The notes under the pieces are model-generated. The model saw only the letters and a program-made list of their open reading frames with translations, ran no database searches and was not told the DNA's origin. The translations under genes and the position numbers were made by a program. A stretch of DNA of 64,000 nt, from the NCBI GenBank assembly GCA_011050235.1, contig DRGC01000002.1, positions 62,001 through 126,000 on the forward strand. The letters are read 5' to 3'. This document shows, in pieces, positions 18,407 through 27,832 of the stretch (within the stretch, counting starts at the first letter, position 1; each line of letters begins with the position of its first letter). This stretch comes from Phycisphaerae bacterium (lineage in GTDB: Bacteria; Planctomycetota; Phycisphaerae; SM23-33).

Positions 18407-19498
18407 CTACCCCGCCCAGAGGCGGCCTTCGTCGACCATGGCGAGGTAGTTGTCGACGGGGATGTAGTTGGCGACGGTATTGCCTGTGCCTAGGCAGTAG
18501 CCGCCGCCGGGTTGGCAGATGTCGAGTGTGTCGCGGACGCGCTCGCGGATGGCGGCTTCGTCGGCGCGACACAGGAAGTTCACGTCGATGCCGCCTATCA
18601 GGGCCATGTGGCGGCCATAGGTGTGTTTGACCTGGCGGACGTCCTCGATGGTGTCTTCGAAGCTGTGCTTGGCGTCGAGGCCGAACTCGATCAGGTCTGG
18701 AATGATCTCCCTTAGATTGCCGCACGAGTGCATCACGGCCAGGCGGCCGGCGGCGTGGGCGGCTTCGATGGCCATCCTGTGGCCGGGCAGGACGAACTCG
18801 CGCATGTCGTCGGGCGAAATCAGCGTGCCGGTCTTGAAGCCCATGTCGTCGCTGGGCTCGACGAGCCGCACGCGCTCAAATTGCAGCGCCCGCTCAAGGG
18901 TGACGCGGAAGTATTCAAAGAGCTTGTCCGAGATCGCCCGAACCAAATCGCGATTGTCGTACAGCGACAGGCACAGCGTTTCGTAGCCCATCAGCCAGGT
19001 CAGGAACTCGCAGAAGTGCCCCACCCCGCAGGCGCAGATGATCATGTCGTCGGGCAGGTGCTCGGACCAATACTCTAGGCCGTCGGTCGCGCTGGGGCCA
19101 TGCGGGTCAGGCCAGGGGAACTTGTCGAACTGGTCCCAGGTGCTGATCGGCCCGACGTGTTCGTTGAGATAGCCGCGCTCGCCGCGGTGGCTCAGCGCGG
19201 CCGTATCTTCAGTGACGTCCCATTTGAACTCGAATCCCCCGACGCCGCATCCGACGCCGAAGACCTCCATGCCCAGGAACCGACTGACGGCTAGGCGCTT
19301 GTAGCTTTCGGCCCAGTCACCGGTGGGGTCGATGTCCTTAGCGAGATCGAACCGCTCGCAGATCGCGTCGATGATCTCCAAGTCGTGGCCGAGTTCGAAG
19401 TGATACGCCCGCGTGGGCGTGGCCTTGCGAGCGATCGTGTCCAACACTCCCTGGGGGTCCAATTCGATAGGCTTGGCGAGACCTTCGTAAACGGCCAT
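18407..19498 (-). CDS. UroD-family methyltransferase-like protein with complete HxCx75C zinc motif
   Basis: A 363-residue UroD-family protein. It keeps the full zinc pattern of MtaA/CmuA-type methyltransferases: MHSCGNL (His257, Cys259) and GGGYCLGTGNTV (Cys335), spaced H-x-C-x75-C. The barrel strand GTLISPDDMREFVLPGHRMAIE is the family's SPxxFxxFxLP segment. This is the copy in the window most likely to be an active corrinoid- or thiol-dependent methyltransferase. It is read divergently from the next UroD-like gene across a 284-base region that carries a palindromic repeat. Substrate unknown. Confidence 0.85.
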   Translation of the reverse strand: MAVYEGLAKPIELDPQGVLDTIARKATPTRAYHFELGHDLEIIDAICERFDLAKDIDPTGDWAESYKRLAVSRFLGMEVFGVGCGVGGFEFKWDVTEDTAALSHRGERGYLNEHVGPISTWDQFDKFPWPDPHGPSATDGLEYWSEHLPDDMIICACGVGHFCEFLTWLMGYETLCLSLYDNRDLVRAISDKLFEYFRVTLERALQFERVRLVEPSDDMGFKTGTLISPDDMREFVLPGHRMAIEAAHAAGRLAVMHSCGNLREIIPDLIEFGLDAKHSFEDTIEDVRQVKHTYGRHMALIGGIDVNFLCRADEAAIRERVRDTLDICQPGGGYCLGTGNTVANYIPVDNYLAMVDEGRLWAG

Positions 19499-19516
19499 GG
19501 CGGCTGTCCTTCCAAT

Positions 19517-19567
19517 GTGGCATGGGCGTCTCGCCCATGCAAACGCCCGCTTTCAGGGCCATGCCAC
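19517..19567. repeat. GTGGCATGGGC palindromic repeat
   Basis: A 51-base unit bounded by GTGGCAT and ATGCCAC, with an inner palindrome CATGGGC-GTCTC-GCCCATG. It resembles the ends of the larger element at 61827-61980. It lies between two divergent UroD-like genes, near the start of the minus-strand one. Confidence 0.75.
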
Positions 19568-19782
19568 GGGCTTTGAGATACTTTCTTACTCGCGGAAATG
19601 TGAGAGTACAATCGCTGCCCGGACATGTCCACCCGGCAGACAGGTCGCGCGCTTGGGCTAACGAGATCATGCTCGCCGCCGGTCAGCCGCTAGCGAGTGG
19701 ACGTATTTGCAGCGGGGGAGCTATAATCGCGATCGGCCGCCCGCCGGGCCCGCTCGGCTGTCGGCGGAGGCGTGGAGATCGC

Positions 19783-20874
19783 ATGACCAGCGAAACGATG
19801 ACAAGCCGCCAGCGCATTCTCGCCAGCATCCGCGGCGACGAGGTCGACCGGTTCCCCGTCTGGCTGAAAATGGACAACGGCACGTGGCAGGGGTCGCAGC
19901 CCGAGCCCTACCGCTCCATGGGCTCGCGCGAGTTGCTGACGGCCTGCGGGTGCGACCTGATCGACTGGGCCTGTGCGAACACCAAGTCGCACAACCCCCA
20001 CACCGAGATGCGCGAACAGCGCCGAAATGGGTCGGTCACGCAGACCATCGACACCCCCGACGGCCCGCTCGTGAAGGAATACGGCGTCGACCCCGTGAGC
20101 GGATGGCACCCGACGAAGTACATGGTCGAAACAGCCGAAGACCTGGCGGCCGTGCGGTGGATGTTCAAGGACACGTCCTTCACGGTCGAAGACGGCTCGC
20201 CCGAGGCCGCCCGCCAGAAGCAGCAGCAGTGCGAAACCGACGGCGCGCTGACCTGTACCGGGCTGGGGCCAAGCCCCTTGATGAATCTGATCGAGGACAT
20301 TTGCGGACCGGAGAACGCCAACTATCTGGCTTTCGACGAGCCGGAATTGTTCGATGAGGTCGTCCAACTCATGCACGCCGAGTTCCTGCGGCACTTGGAC
20401 GTATTCCTGCCGATTCAGGTGGCCGACACGTGCTGGCTGACCGAGAACACCTCCACAACGCTGATCAGCCCCGGGCAGTTCGCGAAATACTGCGGCCCGC
20501 ACCTGCGCGACTACGGCCAGAGGATCGTCGACCATGACATCATCGCCGTCCATCACATGTGCGGCACGTTGAACGTCCTGTTGGAGGAGATCGACGCCCT
20601 TCCCGCCCAGGTCAACGAGGCCTACACCACCAGCCCGTTGGGCGACGTGTCGCTGGCCGACGGCCGACGGCGAATGCCGTCCAAGGCCCTGTGGGGCGGA
20701 ACCAATGCCACCCTCTGGCTCGAACCGGTGGAAACGATCGTCCGCACCGTCGCCGACGACCTGGCCGACTGCCCCGACACGCGCAAGATATTCCTCACCT
20801 CCGCCGGCGTCCTGCCGCCGCCGGTATCCTTCGACAAGGCCCGCGACACCGTCGAGCAGCTCAAAAGGCTCTGA
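19783..20874 (+). CDS. UroD-family protein, HxC type
   Basis: A 363-residue UroD-family protein starting MTSETMTSRQRILASIRGDEVDRFPV. It carries VHHMCGTLN (His258, Cys260) at the zinc position and a later cysteine, Cys330, in DDLADCPDTRK, so an HxC...C metal site is possible though spaced differently from its divergent neighbour (x69 rather than x75). The stretch STTLISPGQFAKYCGPHLRDY is the conserved SPxxF segment. GGAG precedes the ATG at 19783; upstream in-frame starts run through a repeat and are rejected. It converges on the GH38 gene, with two hairpins between them. Confidence 0.8.
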   Translation: MTSETMTSRQRILASIRGDEVDRFPVWLKMDNGTWQGSQPEPYRSMGSRELLTACGCDLIDWACANTKSHNPHTEMREQRRNGSVTQTIDTPDGPLVKEYGVDPVSGWHPTKYMVETAEDLAAVRWMFKDTSFTVEDGSPEAARQKQQQCETDGALTCTGLGPSPLMNLIEDICGPENANYLAFDEPELFDEVVQLMHAEFLRHLDVFLPIQVADTCWLTENTSTTLISPGQFAKYCGPHLRDYGQRIVDHDIIAVHHMCGTLNVLLEEIDALPAQVNEAYTTSPLGDVSLADGRRRMPSKALWGGTNATLWLEPVETIVRTVADDLADCPDTRKIFLTSAGVLPPPVSFDKARDTVEQLKRL

Positions 20875-20913
20875 CGCCTCAGCTACGATTGTTGGGGCTT
20901 TCGGCTAGCGCCG

Positions 20914-20983
20914 GCTGGTGGGTTTCCCAACCCACCAGCTCCCGAGCGGCAAAGCAACGCGGCGGGTTAGGAAACCCGCCGCG
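20914..20983. repeat. Two hairpins between convergent genes
   Basis: Palindromes at 20915-20938 (CTGGTGGGTT, loop TCCC) and 20958-20983 (CGCGGCGGGTT, loop AGGA) share the core GGGTT...AACCC. They sit between convergent genes and could fold in either transcript. Without a T-run, factor-independent termination is doubtful. The shared core suggests two copies of one REP-like unit. Confidence 0.65.
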
Positions 20984-21002
20984 CAACAGGTGCTACGAAG
21001 CC

Positions 21003-24000
21003 CTAGCTGCTCGTGCGGAGTCGTACCGTCGCGATTCCGAAGGCCTTCACGGGCACGGTCACCGAATGTGCGTCGAACGTCACCGGGCCGGCATTTCTCT
21101 CGACCAGATCGGTTGCGATGGCTTCGGCGATCTGGATGAAGGGAACCTGGACGACCGCATCGGTCGCTTGGCCTTGCGTCTCGATCAGACGCACAACAAG
21201 GCCGTCACCGTCTTCAGCGTGTTTCAGCGTGGTCAGGAGGACATTGGTCTTGTCGATCCGGCAGAAGCTGTCCGACGTGGGGCGATGGCCTTCGGTGTGT
21301 TGGTTGAGGACCACGGGCATCAGCGGATTCGCCCGGGCCCAGCCGAAGTCTCGCGGCTTGCCCGTCTGCCAGTCGCCCTCGTGGGTGGTCAGCGAGTAGC
21401 GAAACAGCATATCGCCCTGCTGGGTCGGCTGGAAGTTCGTGCAGAAGTTGCCGGCCAGCGCGAGCGAGTACATATAGCCCTTGGCGAAGTCGGCCTCGGT
21501 AGCAAAGCCTTTCTTGAAGTCCTTGGGCTCCACGTTGCGATGGGCGGGCGAGACATGGAACGGGTGTATGCCGCCGAACTCGACCAGATGCGAATCGATC
21601 GGCGTCAGCGTAATGCCCACCTCGCCGTCGAAGACCTCCGCCCAGTGCTGCACGGAGTAGTAGTTGGTGTTCGATCCGGGCAGTTGGTCCACAAACGGCC
21701 GAATGACCGAATTGGAGCCCTCGAACACAAACTGCGGCTGATCGACCTTGAACGGGAAGGCGAAGTACAGCTCCAACAGCGGCGTGGAATCCTTCAGTAC
21801 GCGGTTGTTGAAGTCGACCCGCTTGACGCCGTCGTGCAGGACGATCTCCTGCGTGACCTGCGGGCAGCCGGGGGCCTGGGACGTAATCAGCAGGCTGGCT
21901 GCGATGGGGCCGGTCTGGCCGATCTTGACCTTGGCCTTGGCGGTCGTCTTGAGCTTGGCGGTCTTGGCGTGCTTGACCACGAGCTGGTTGGCGGCATGGT
22001 CGGCCTCGCCGTCCATCAGCTCACGCTGGAGCTGCTTGTCAAAGACGCTTTCGACCAGGCCGCTCTTGGGATTGACGGTGACTGTGAAGAACTCGTTTTC
22101 AACGGAGCAGTCCGTGACCTTCAGCGAGGTCTCGAAGCTCGGGGCCGCGTCGACCGGGACAAACCGGAAGGTCTTGTAGCCGACCGGCGGGACGTCGGAA
22201 GCCTTGAAGTGCAGCTCGTATTTCAGGTTTGGCTGAAGCGTACCCATGCCGAATCGGGCGGCCGCGTGGGACAGCGGCGCCTGGGCCGAGTCGATCTCGA
22301 CGAGTTGATACGGCACGGACTTGCCCGTGGTCAAGTCGATCAACTCAAACGGCTTGCTGGTAAGTTGAGCCTCGTTGACCATCCACATGTTGTCGGTTTC
22401 CAGGCCGTTGACGCGGACGACGTCGCTGCGCTGGTTCGTCAGCGGGTTGAAGACCACGACGTGGGCGCCTTGTTCGCGAGCGATGCCCTTGGCGATGCTG
22501 GTGAGCGACCGTCGGCCCATGATGGTCGTTGTGGAGGCGGCGCGGTAGGCGTGGCGGGCCTTGTCGTGCCAGGAGAAATCCTGGATCGACCCGACCGGGC
22601 ACCACATGCCCCAGGTGTGCTCGTCGAACATCATCATGTCGTAGTAGGCGTCGTCGATGCGGTGGCATTGACCCATCTCGGGCAGGTCCAGCTTGAGCAC
22701 ATGGGTGTCATGAAAGTGCCCGCTGGCCGGTGCGAGCAGGGCCGGGTTATCCACCGACGCGATCGTCGCGAATCGTTCGACGGCCGGAAGGTAGTCGTGC
22801 GTGATGCGGTTGAGTGACGTTTCCTTGGCGGTGGAAACGGCGCCGACGGCGTAGTCGGTGTGGGGCAGTTCGCCGCGGAAGGTCCGCAGGTTGTCGCACT
22901 GGGGCTCCAACGCCTTGAAGAACTTGGTGTTCGTCGACATCCGCAGCTTGGGGAACGCCCACGTGCTGTTCCACTCGCGAGCGACCTCGCAGCCTATCGT
23001 GCTGGTCGGCGTATTGTCGCCGCACCCATACGCAGGCGCCCGGAACACCGAAAACGGATTGCCCTTGGCCTCCAGATCCGCCAGCACCTGCGGGAGCGTG
23101 TTCATCACGTCGTCAGTCGACTGCGGGCTGCCGAACCCTCCGTAACCGCCTGAATAGAACACCAGGACCTTACTGCCGTCGGGGCCTTCCCACCAGAAGG
23201 CGTCCGGCGCGCCGTGGTCGCGCATGACCGCAGATTCATCCCAACTCGTGTGCCCGGCCGGCCAAGTGAAGTAGTGCGGCAGCCCGGGGAAGAAGTACTT
23301 CACCCCCGCCCCGGCCAGCACGGTCGGTAGGGCCCAGCTCAGCCCCGGCACGTCGGTGATGCTGCCGACGCAAATTTCGCCGCCCATGCGCTCTTGCAGC
23401 TTTCGGGACGGATACGTCAACCGCACCAACTCCTCATGGGCGCACATGCCGGACGTCTCGTTGCCCAGCAGGGCCGGAATCTCCACACGGCCCTCGGCCA
23501 CGTATTTGGCGAGCTTGTCGATAGCGGCATCGTCGCTGTGGGTCATGAAGTACCGCAGCGACCAGGCCTCTTCACAGGTGTAGTGGAACTGGGCTTCTTC
23601 CGGGTAGTCAGCCGTCGCCTCGCAATAGTCGGCGACCTTGTTGTAGAGGTCTTTGTAGAAGTGGAGGATGTCCTCGATCGGGTCGGTGTAGCCGTAGTCG
23701 TGGTGGGCGATGGGGATCAGATGGATCTCCCAGTGCTTCCGCGGCTGCCAGGCGACGGTCTTTCGGGTGGTCTTGCCGTCGGCCGCCTTCAGGGCCACCT
23801 TCACATCCGCCGGCTCACGAAGATCCGGCACCTTGACCTGGTGGGTCGTCTTGCCGGGAGCGATCTCGCCAAGCCCGCAGGTAACGACATCGGTGCCGGG
23901 AAACTTGAAGGTCACCGCAGCGCCGGAGGCCGGCGCATCGGACTTGTTCTCGATCGTGATGTTGACGGCTTGCAGCAGGCCGTCGTCATGACGGGCAAAC

Positions 24001-24035
24001 AGAACGGTGGGATCGACCGACTTGATGCGCAGCAT
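21003..24035 (-). CDS. GH38-family alpha-mannosidase-like glycoside hydrolase
   Basis: A 1010-residue protein. After an N-terminal beta domain of about 100 residues, the catalytic barrel begins with HWEIHLIPIAHHDYGYTDPIEDIL, the H-x-D zinc motif of GH38 (His111, Asp113). EEAWSLRYF and NETSGMCAHEELVRLTYPSRKL are further GH38 landmarks, and GSITDVPGLSWALP holds a candidate nucleophile Asp. The C-terminal half is the long beta-sandwich region of the family. AAGGTGA precedes the ATG by eight bases. No signal peptide is seen. It likely releases mannose or a related sugar; substrate specificity is open. It is divergent from the alcohol dehydrogenase cluster. Confidence 0.85.
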   Translation of the reverse strand: MLRIKSVDPTVLFARHDDGLLQAVNITIENKSDAPASGAAVTFKFPGTDVVTCGLGEIAPGKTTHQVKVPDLREPADVKVALKAADGKTTRKTVAWQPRKHWEIHLIPIAHHDYGYTDPIEDILHFYKDLYNKVADYCEATADYPEEAQFHYTCEEAWSLRYFMTHSDDAAIDKLAKYVAEGRVEIPALLGNETSGMCAHEELVRLTYPSRKLQERMGGEICVGSITDVPGLSWALPTVLAGAGVKYFFPGLPHYFTWPAGHTSWDESAVMRDHGAPDAFWWEGPDGSKVLVFYSGGYGGFGSPQSTDDVMNTLPQVLADLEAKGNPFSVFRAPAYGCGDNTPTSTIGCEVAREWNSTWAFPKLRMSTNTKFFKALEPQCDNLRTFRGELPHTDYAVGAVSTAKETSLNRITHDYLPAVERFATIASVDNPALLAPASGHFHDTHVLKLDLPEMGQCHRIDDAYYDMMMFDEHTWGMWCPVGSIQDFSWHDKARHAYRAASTTTIMGRRSLTSIAKGIAREQGAHVVVFNPLTNQRSDVVRVNGLETDNMWMVNEAQLTSKPFELIDLTTGKSVPYQLVEIDSAQAPLSHAAARFGMGTLQPNLKYELHFKASDVPPVGYKTFRFVPVDAAPSFETSLKVTDCSVENEFFTVTVNPKSGLVESVFDKQLQRELMDGEADHAANQLVVKHAKTAKLKTTAKAKVKIGQTGPIAASLLITSQAPGCPQVTQEIVLHDGVKRVDFNNRVLKDSTPLLELYFAFPFKVDQPQFVFEGSNSVIRPFVDQLPGSNTNYYSVQHWAEVFDGEVGITLTPIDSHLVEFGGIHPFHVSPAHRNVEPKDFKKGFATEADFAKGYMYSLALAGNFCTNFQPTQQGDMLFRYSLTTHEGDWQTGKPRDFGWARANPLMPVVLNQHTEGHRPTSDSFCRIDKTNVLLTTLKHAEDGDGLVVRLIETQGQATDAVVQVPFIQIAEAIATDLVERNAGPVTFDAHSVTVPVKAFGIATVRLRTSS

Positions 24036-24225
24036 AATGTGTCACCTTTCCTGCGGGGTGTTATCGCGACGAATTGCGCCAGACTATACATGGTCCGACC
24101 GGGAGCGTAAATGCGAGAGCCCCGCGGAAACAAGACCTGTTGCGCTTCGCTGGCGGCTGGACCTGTCCGCTGCAGGCAGGCTACAATCATGGTTGACGAG
24201 CTAGAGACCCTCAAGGAGCCTTCAG

Positions 24226-25425
24226 ATGTTCGACTTCGAATTCTACAACCCCGTGCGAGTGATCTTCGGCGCCGGCAAGGTCGAGTTGGCCGGGCAGAAG
24301 GCGGCTGAGCTTGGCGACAAGGCCCTGCTGGTCAGCTACAAGAAGCTGGGGCCGTTGGCCGAACTGCTCGAGCGGGTCAAGACGCTGCTGGGCGAGGCGG
24401 GCGTTGAGGTCGTGGAGTTTTTCGCCTTCCAGGAGAACCCGGCGATCGAGACCGCGGCCGAGGGAGTCGCCCTGGCCAAGAAGCAAGGCTGTGACCTGAT
24501 CGTCGCCGTCGGCGGCGGGTCGGTCATGGATGGCGGCAAAGCCATCGCCGCCGGCGCGTGCTATGAAGGCGACCTGTGGAACATGGTCAACTCGCGCCAC
24601 GACGATAGCGGCGCCGACATCGCCCCGCCGACCGAGGCCCTGCCGCTTATGACCATCCCCACGCTACCGGCCACCGGCAGCGAGATGAACATGTGCGCGG
24701 TGGTCTCCAACAAGGCCCTGGGCGAGAAATCCTACATCTGGGCGGAGTGCATCTTCCCGGCGATCTCGATTCTCGATCCGCAGCTCACGACGTCCCTGCC
24801 GGCGTTCCAGTCGGCGTGTGCGGCGGCCGATGCCATCTCCCACGTCCTGGAGATCTACATCAACTCGCGCGAGGACACGCCCCTGCAGAACACCTGGCAG
24901 GAAGGCTGTGTGCGGACCACCATCGAGAACATCGCCAAGGTCCTCGACGATCCCAACGACATCGAGGCCCGGGGGAACCTGATGTGGACGGCCACGTGCG
25001 CGATCAATGGCTGGGCCTGGCCCGGCGACGGCTGGACGCCCATGCACCAGATCGGCCACGTCCTCACCAGCCGCCACGGCGTCAACCACGGCTCGAGCCT
25101 GACGGTTCTCATGCCGCACTGGATGCGGTACAACAAATTGCGCCGCCCGCACACCTACAAAACCTTCGCCACGGCCGTCATGGGTGTCGACTCGGCCGGC
25201 AAGAGCGACGAGCAGATCATCGACGAAGGCATCGACCGCTTTCAGGCCTTCCTCGATACGATCGGCGTTCCGACCAGCCTGGGGCAGGTCGGCATCACCG
25301 AACAAGACCTCCAGCCCATCCTGGACGGCGCCGTCAAAGTCTCCTTCGGCGCCGACGGCAATCTCAAGTGCAACCCCATCATGACCAAGGATGACGTCAT
25401 GAACGTCCTGAAGGCGGCCCTTTGA
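24226..25425 (+). CDS. Iron-dependent (group III) alcohol dehydrogenase
   Basis: A 399-residue member of the Fe-ADH family that interconverts alcohols and aldehydes with NAD(P)H. Nucleotide binding is shown by CDLIVAVGGGSVMDGGKAIA and TIPTLPATGSEMN. Iron ligands are seen in AAADAISHVLEIYI and MHQIGHVLTSRHGVNHG (Asp, three His). The ATG follows CAAGGAGCC. The DeoC-type aldolase begins 19 bases after its stop and a sugar kinase follows, so the three genes form a tight operon. Reducing or oxidising the aldehyde made by the aldolase is the natural role. Confidence 0.92.
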   Translation: MFDFEFYNPVRVIFGAGKVELAGQKAAELGDKALLVSYKKLGPLAELLERVKTLLGEAGVEVVEFFAFQENPAIETAAEGVALAKKQGCDLIVAVGGGSVMDGGKAIAAGACYEGDLWNMVNSRHDDSGADIAPPTEALPLMTIPTLPATGSEMNMCAVVSNKALGEKSYIWAECIFPAISILDPQLTTSLPAFQSACAAADAISHVLEIYINSREDTPLQNTWQEGCVRTTIENIAKVLDDPNDIEARGNLMWTATCAINGWAWPGDGWTPMHQIGHVLTSRHGVNHGSSLTVLMPHWMRYNKLRRPHTYKTFATAVMGVDSAGKSDEQIIDEGIDRFQAFLDTIGVPTSLGQVGITEQDLQPILDGAVKVSFGADGNLKCNPIMTKDDVMNVLKAAL

Positions 25426-25444
25426 GCCGGCGAGAACCCCTGAT

Positions 25445-26131
25445 ATGTCACCGAAAAAAATTGCCCAAATGATCGACCTGAGTTGCGTCCAGTCCTCCAG
25501 CACGCTGGACGATATCGCCGGGGCCGTGGACCTCGCCCGCCAGCATGACGTGGCGGCCGTGTTCGCCCTGCCCGCGCACATCCCCTACCTGATGGAACTG
25601 GTCGGCGATAGCGACATCATGGTCGGCGCGGTCGTGGGCTTTCCCGATGGCGCCGCCACCACGGCCGGCAAAACGGCTGAGGCCGCCGAGCAACTGGCCA
25701 TGGGCTGCGGCGAGTTCGACATGGTCAACAACATTGCCTGGCTCAAGGCCGGCAAGGACGATCTGTATCGCAACGACGTGGCCGCCGTCGTCGCTGCCGC
25801 CGAAGGCAAGCCCGTCAAGGTCATCCTGGAATGTCACCACCTCACCAACGACGAGATCGTCCGCGCCTGCTGGCTGTGCGTGGAGGCCGGGGCCTCGTTC
25901 GTGAAGACCGGCACGGGCTGGGCCCCCACCGGCGCAACGCTCGAGAACGTCAAACTCATGAAACAGACCGTCGGCGACCGCTGCCAGGTCAAGGCCGCCG
26001 GTGGCGTGCGCGGGCTGGAGACCTTGCTGGCCATGCATCGCCTCGGCGCGACGCGCTTCGGCATCGGCGTGGGAACAGCCAGGACGATCCTGGAACACCT
26101 GCCGGCCGACGACAAGAGCGACAATTACTGA
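25445..26131 (+). CDS. deoC: DeoC-family aldolase (deoxyribose-phosphate aldolase-like)
   Basis: A 228-residue class I aldolase. The Schiff-base lysine lies in AGASFVKTGTGWAPTGATLE (canonical FVKTSTG), and the second active-site lysine in CQVKAAGGVRGLETL. The N terminus has MIDLSCVQSSSTLDDI in place of the usual IDHTLL, so the substrate may differ from deoxyribose 5-phosphate. It sits between the Fe-alcohol dehydrogenase and the FGGY kinase with gaps of 19 and 24 bases. A pathway of kinase, then aldolase, then alcohol dehydrogenase for a deoxy- or branched sugar is a reasonable inference. Confidence 0.88.
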   Translation: MSPKKIAQMIDLSCVQSSSTLDDIAGAVDLARQHDVAAVFALPAHIPYLMELVGDSDIMVGAVVGFPDGAATTAGKTAEAAEQLAMGCGEFDMVNNIAWLKAGKDDLYRNDVAAVVAAAEGKPVKVILECHHLTNDEIVRACWLCVEAGASFVKTGTGWAPTGATLENVKLMKQTVGDRCQVKAAGGVRGLETLLAMHRLGATRFGIGVGTARTILEHLPADDKSDNY

Positions 26132-26155
26132 TCGAAATAGAGAAGGCGACACCGA

Positions 26156-27688
26156 ATGAGCATCGTCCTGGCGTATGACTTCGGGACCGGGGGGATCAAG
26201 GCCTCGCTCTATCAGCCGGACGGAGCGTGCCTGGCCTCGCACGCTGCAACCTACGAGACGCACTATCCCAGGCCCGGCTGGCACGAGCAGGACCCGACGG
26301 CGTGGTGGGATGCAACGGTCGAGGCCACCCGATTGCTGCTGGAAGAATGGGGCGGCGCGCCGGAGTCCATTTCCGCGGTCGGGCTTTCGGGCCATTCGCT
26401 CGGCGTCGTGCCGCTGGATGAAAAGGGCAACCTGCTCCGTCAGTATGCTCTGATCTGGTCGGACTCTCGCCCCGACACCCAGCCGGCGGAGTTTTTCGGG
26501 ACAATCTCCCAAGAGCAGTGGTACCTGACCACGGGCAACGGCTTCCCGGCCCCGCTATACACGGTCTTCAAGATCATGTGGCTGCGGGACAACGAGCCGG
26601 ACGTCTTTCGAAACATCCACCGCGTGCTCGGCTCGAAGGATTACATCAACTACCGGATGACGGGCGTGATGGCCACCGACTGCTCCTACGCGTCCGGCTC
26701 GGGCGTGTGGGATCTGGCGGGCTGGCGCTACTCGGATGACCTGATCGGCTGCAGCGGGCTCGATGCGTCGATCTTCCCCGAGGCGGTCGCCTCCAGCGAC
26801 GTGATCGGCGCCCTGACAGCGGAAGCGGCCGAGCAACTGTCCCTGCCGCAAGGCGTCCGGATCGTCGCCGGCGGGGTCGATAACAGTTGCATGGCCCTGG
26901 GCGCTCGGGCCTTTCGCGACGGCGACGCCTACAACTCGATGGGCTCAAGCAGTTGGATCGCCGTGACCGGCTCGAAGCCACTGCTGGACGTCAACACCCG
27001 GCCATACGTTTTCGCCCACATCGTGCCGGGCAAGTTCACCTCCGCCCTGGGCGTGTTTTCGACCGGAACGTCGTTCCGATGGATGCGGGACCAGTTGTGC
27101 GCGAACTTCGACGCCGAAGCTGCCTCCGCCGGCTGCAGCGCCTACGAGATCATGCTCGACCGCGCCGCCCAGTCCCCGCTCGGGGCCAACGGCGTGATGT
27201 TCCTGCCCCACCTGGCCGGCGGGTCGTCGCTCGAGCCAAGCCAGAACATCCGCGGAGCGTTCGTGCACCTGGACCTCGCCTCGACGCACGCCGACCTCTG
27301 TCGGGCCGTCATCGAGGGCATCGCCATGGCGCAGGCCAACGCCTTGGCCGGCCTCGAAACGCTCTCGCCGCTCAGCGACGAAATCCTCGCCGTCGGCGGC
27401 GGCGCCCGCAGCGACCTGTGGATGCAGATCTACGCCGACATGTACGCCAAGCAGATGGTCCGCAGCCAGGTCGGCCAACAGGCTGCCGCTCTCGGGGCAG
27501 CCGCCGCGGCGCTGGTCGGCACGGGCCAATGGGCCGACTACAGCCCGATCGCCGCGATCCACAAGATTATCGACACCAAGACCCCCATCCCCGCCCACAC
27601 CGCCGCCTACGAAAAGCGCCTGGAGATATTCCGCAAGCTCAACATCTGCCTCAGCGACATCGGCGACGACATCGCGAGCCTGGCCTAG
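26156..27688 (+). CDS. FGGY-family carbohydrate kinase (xylulokinase-like)
   Basis: A 510-residue sugar kinase. It shows the N-terminal phosphate loop LAYDFGTGGIKASLY and the substrate-region phrase GLSGHSLGVVPLDEKGNLLR. Adenosine-site phrases are GGVDNSCMALGARAF and ILAVGGGARSDLWMQIYADMY, the latter typical of xylulokinase-like members. AGAAGGCGA precedes the ATG. It is the third gene of the ADH-aldolase-kinase operon and should phosphorylate the sugar that the aldolase then splits. The specific sugar cannot be read from the sequence. A 21-base hairpin follows its stop. Confidence 0.9.
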   Translation: MSIVLAYDFGTGGIKASLYQPDGACLASHAATYETHYPRPGWHEQDPTAWWDATVEATRLLLEEWGGAPESISAVGLSGHSLGVVPLDEKGNLLRQYALIWSDSRPDTQPAEFFGTISQEQWYLTTGNGFPAPLYTVFKIMWLRDNEPDVFRNIHRVLGSKDYINYRMTGVMATDCSYASGSGVWDLAGWRYSDDLIGCSGLDASIFPEAVASSDVIGALTAEAAEQLSLPQGVRIVAGGVDNSCMALGARAFRDGDAYNSMGSSSWIAVTGSKPLLDVNTRPYVFAHIVPGKFTSALGVFSTGTSFRWMRDQLCANFDAEAASAGCSAYEIMLDRAAQSPLGANGVMFLPHLAGGSSLEPSQNIRGAFVHLDLASTHADLCRAVIEGIAMAQANALAGLETLSPLSDEILAVGGGARSDLWMQIYADMYAKQMVRSQVGQQAAALGAAAAALVGTGQWADYSPIAAIHKIIDTKTPIPAHTAAYEKRLEIFRKLNICLSDIGDDIASLA

Positions 27689-27717
27689 AGCTCAAGAGCT
27701 CTTCCTCTCTGGGGTGG

Positions 27718-27738
27718 CACGGTCCCCGCGGGGCCGTG
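27718..27738. terminator. GC-rich hairpin between convergent genes
   Basis: CACGG-T-CCCC-GC-GGGG-CCGTG forms a strong stem between the convergent kinase and GH32 genes. It lacks a T-run in either direction, so it may be a repeat element rather than a true terminator. Confidence 0.4.
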
Positions 27739-27832
27739 TTCCTGCATCAACACTAGGATATGGGCAACCCGCGCCCCATCGCGCAGCCGACGCCAGGTGA
27801 AATCTGAAAACACGCTGGACGCCCTGCCGGTG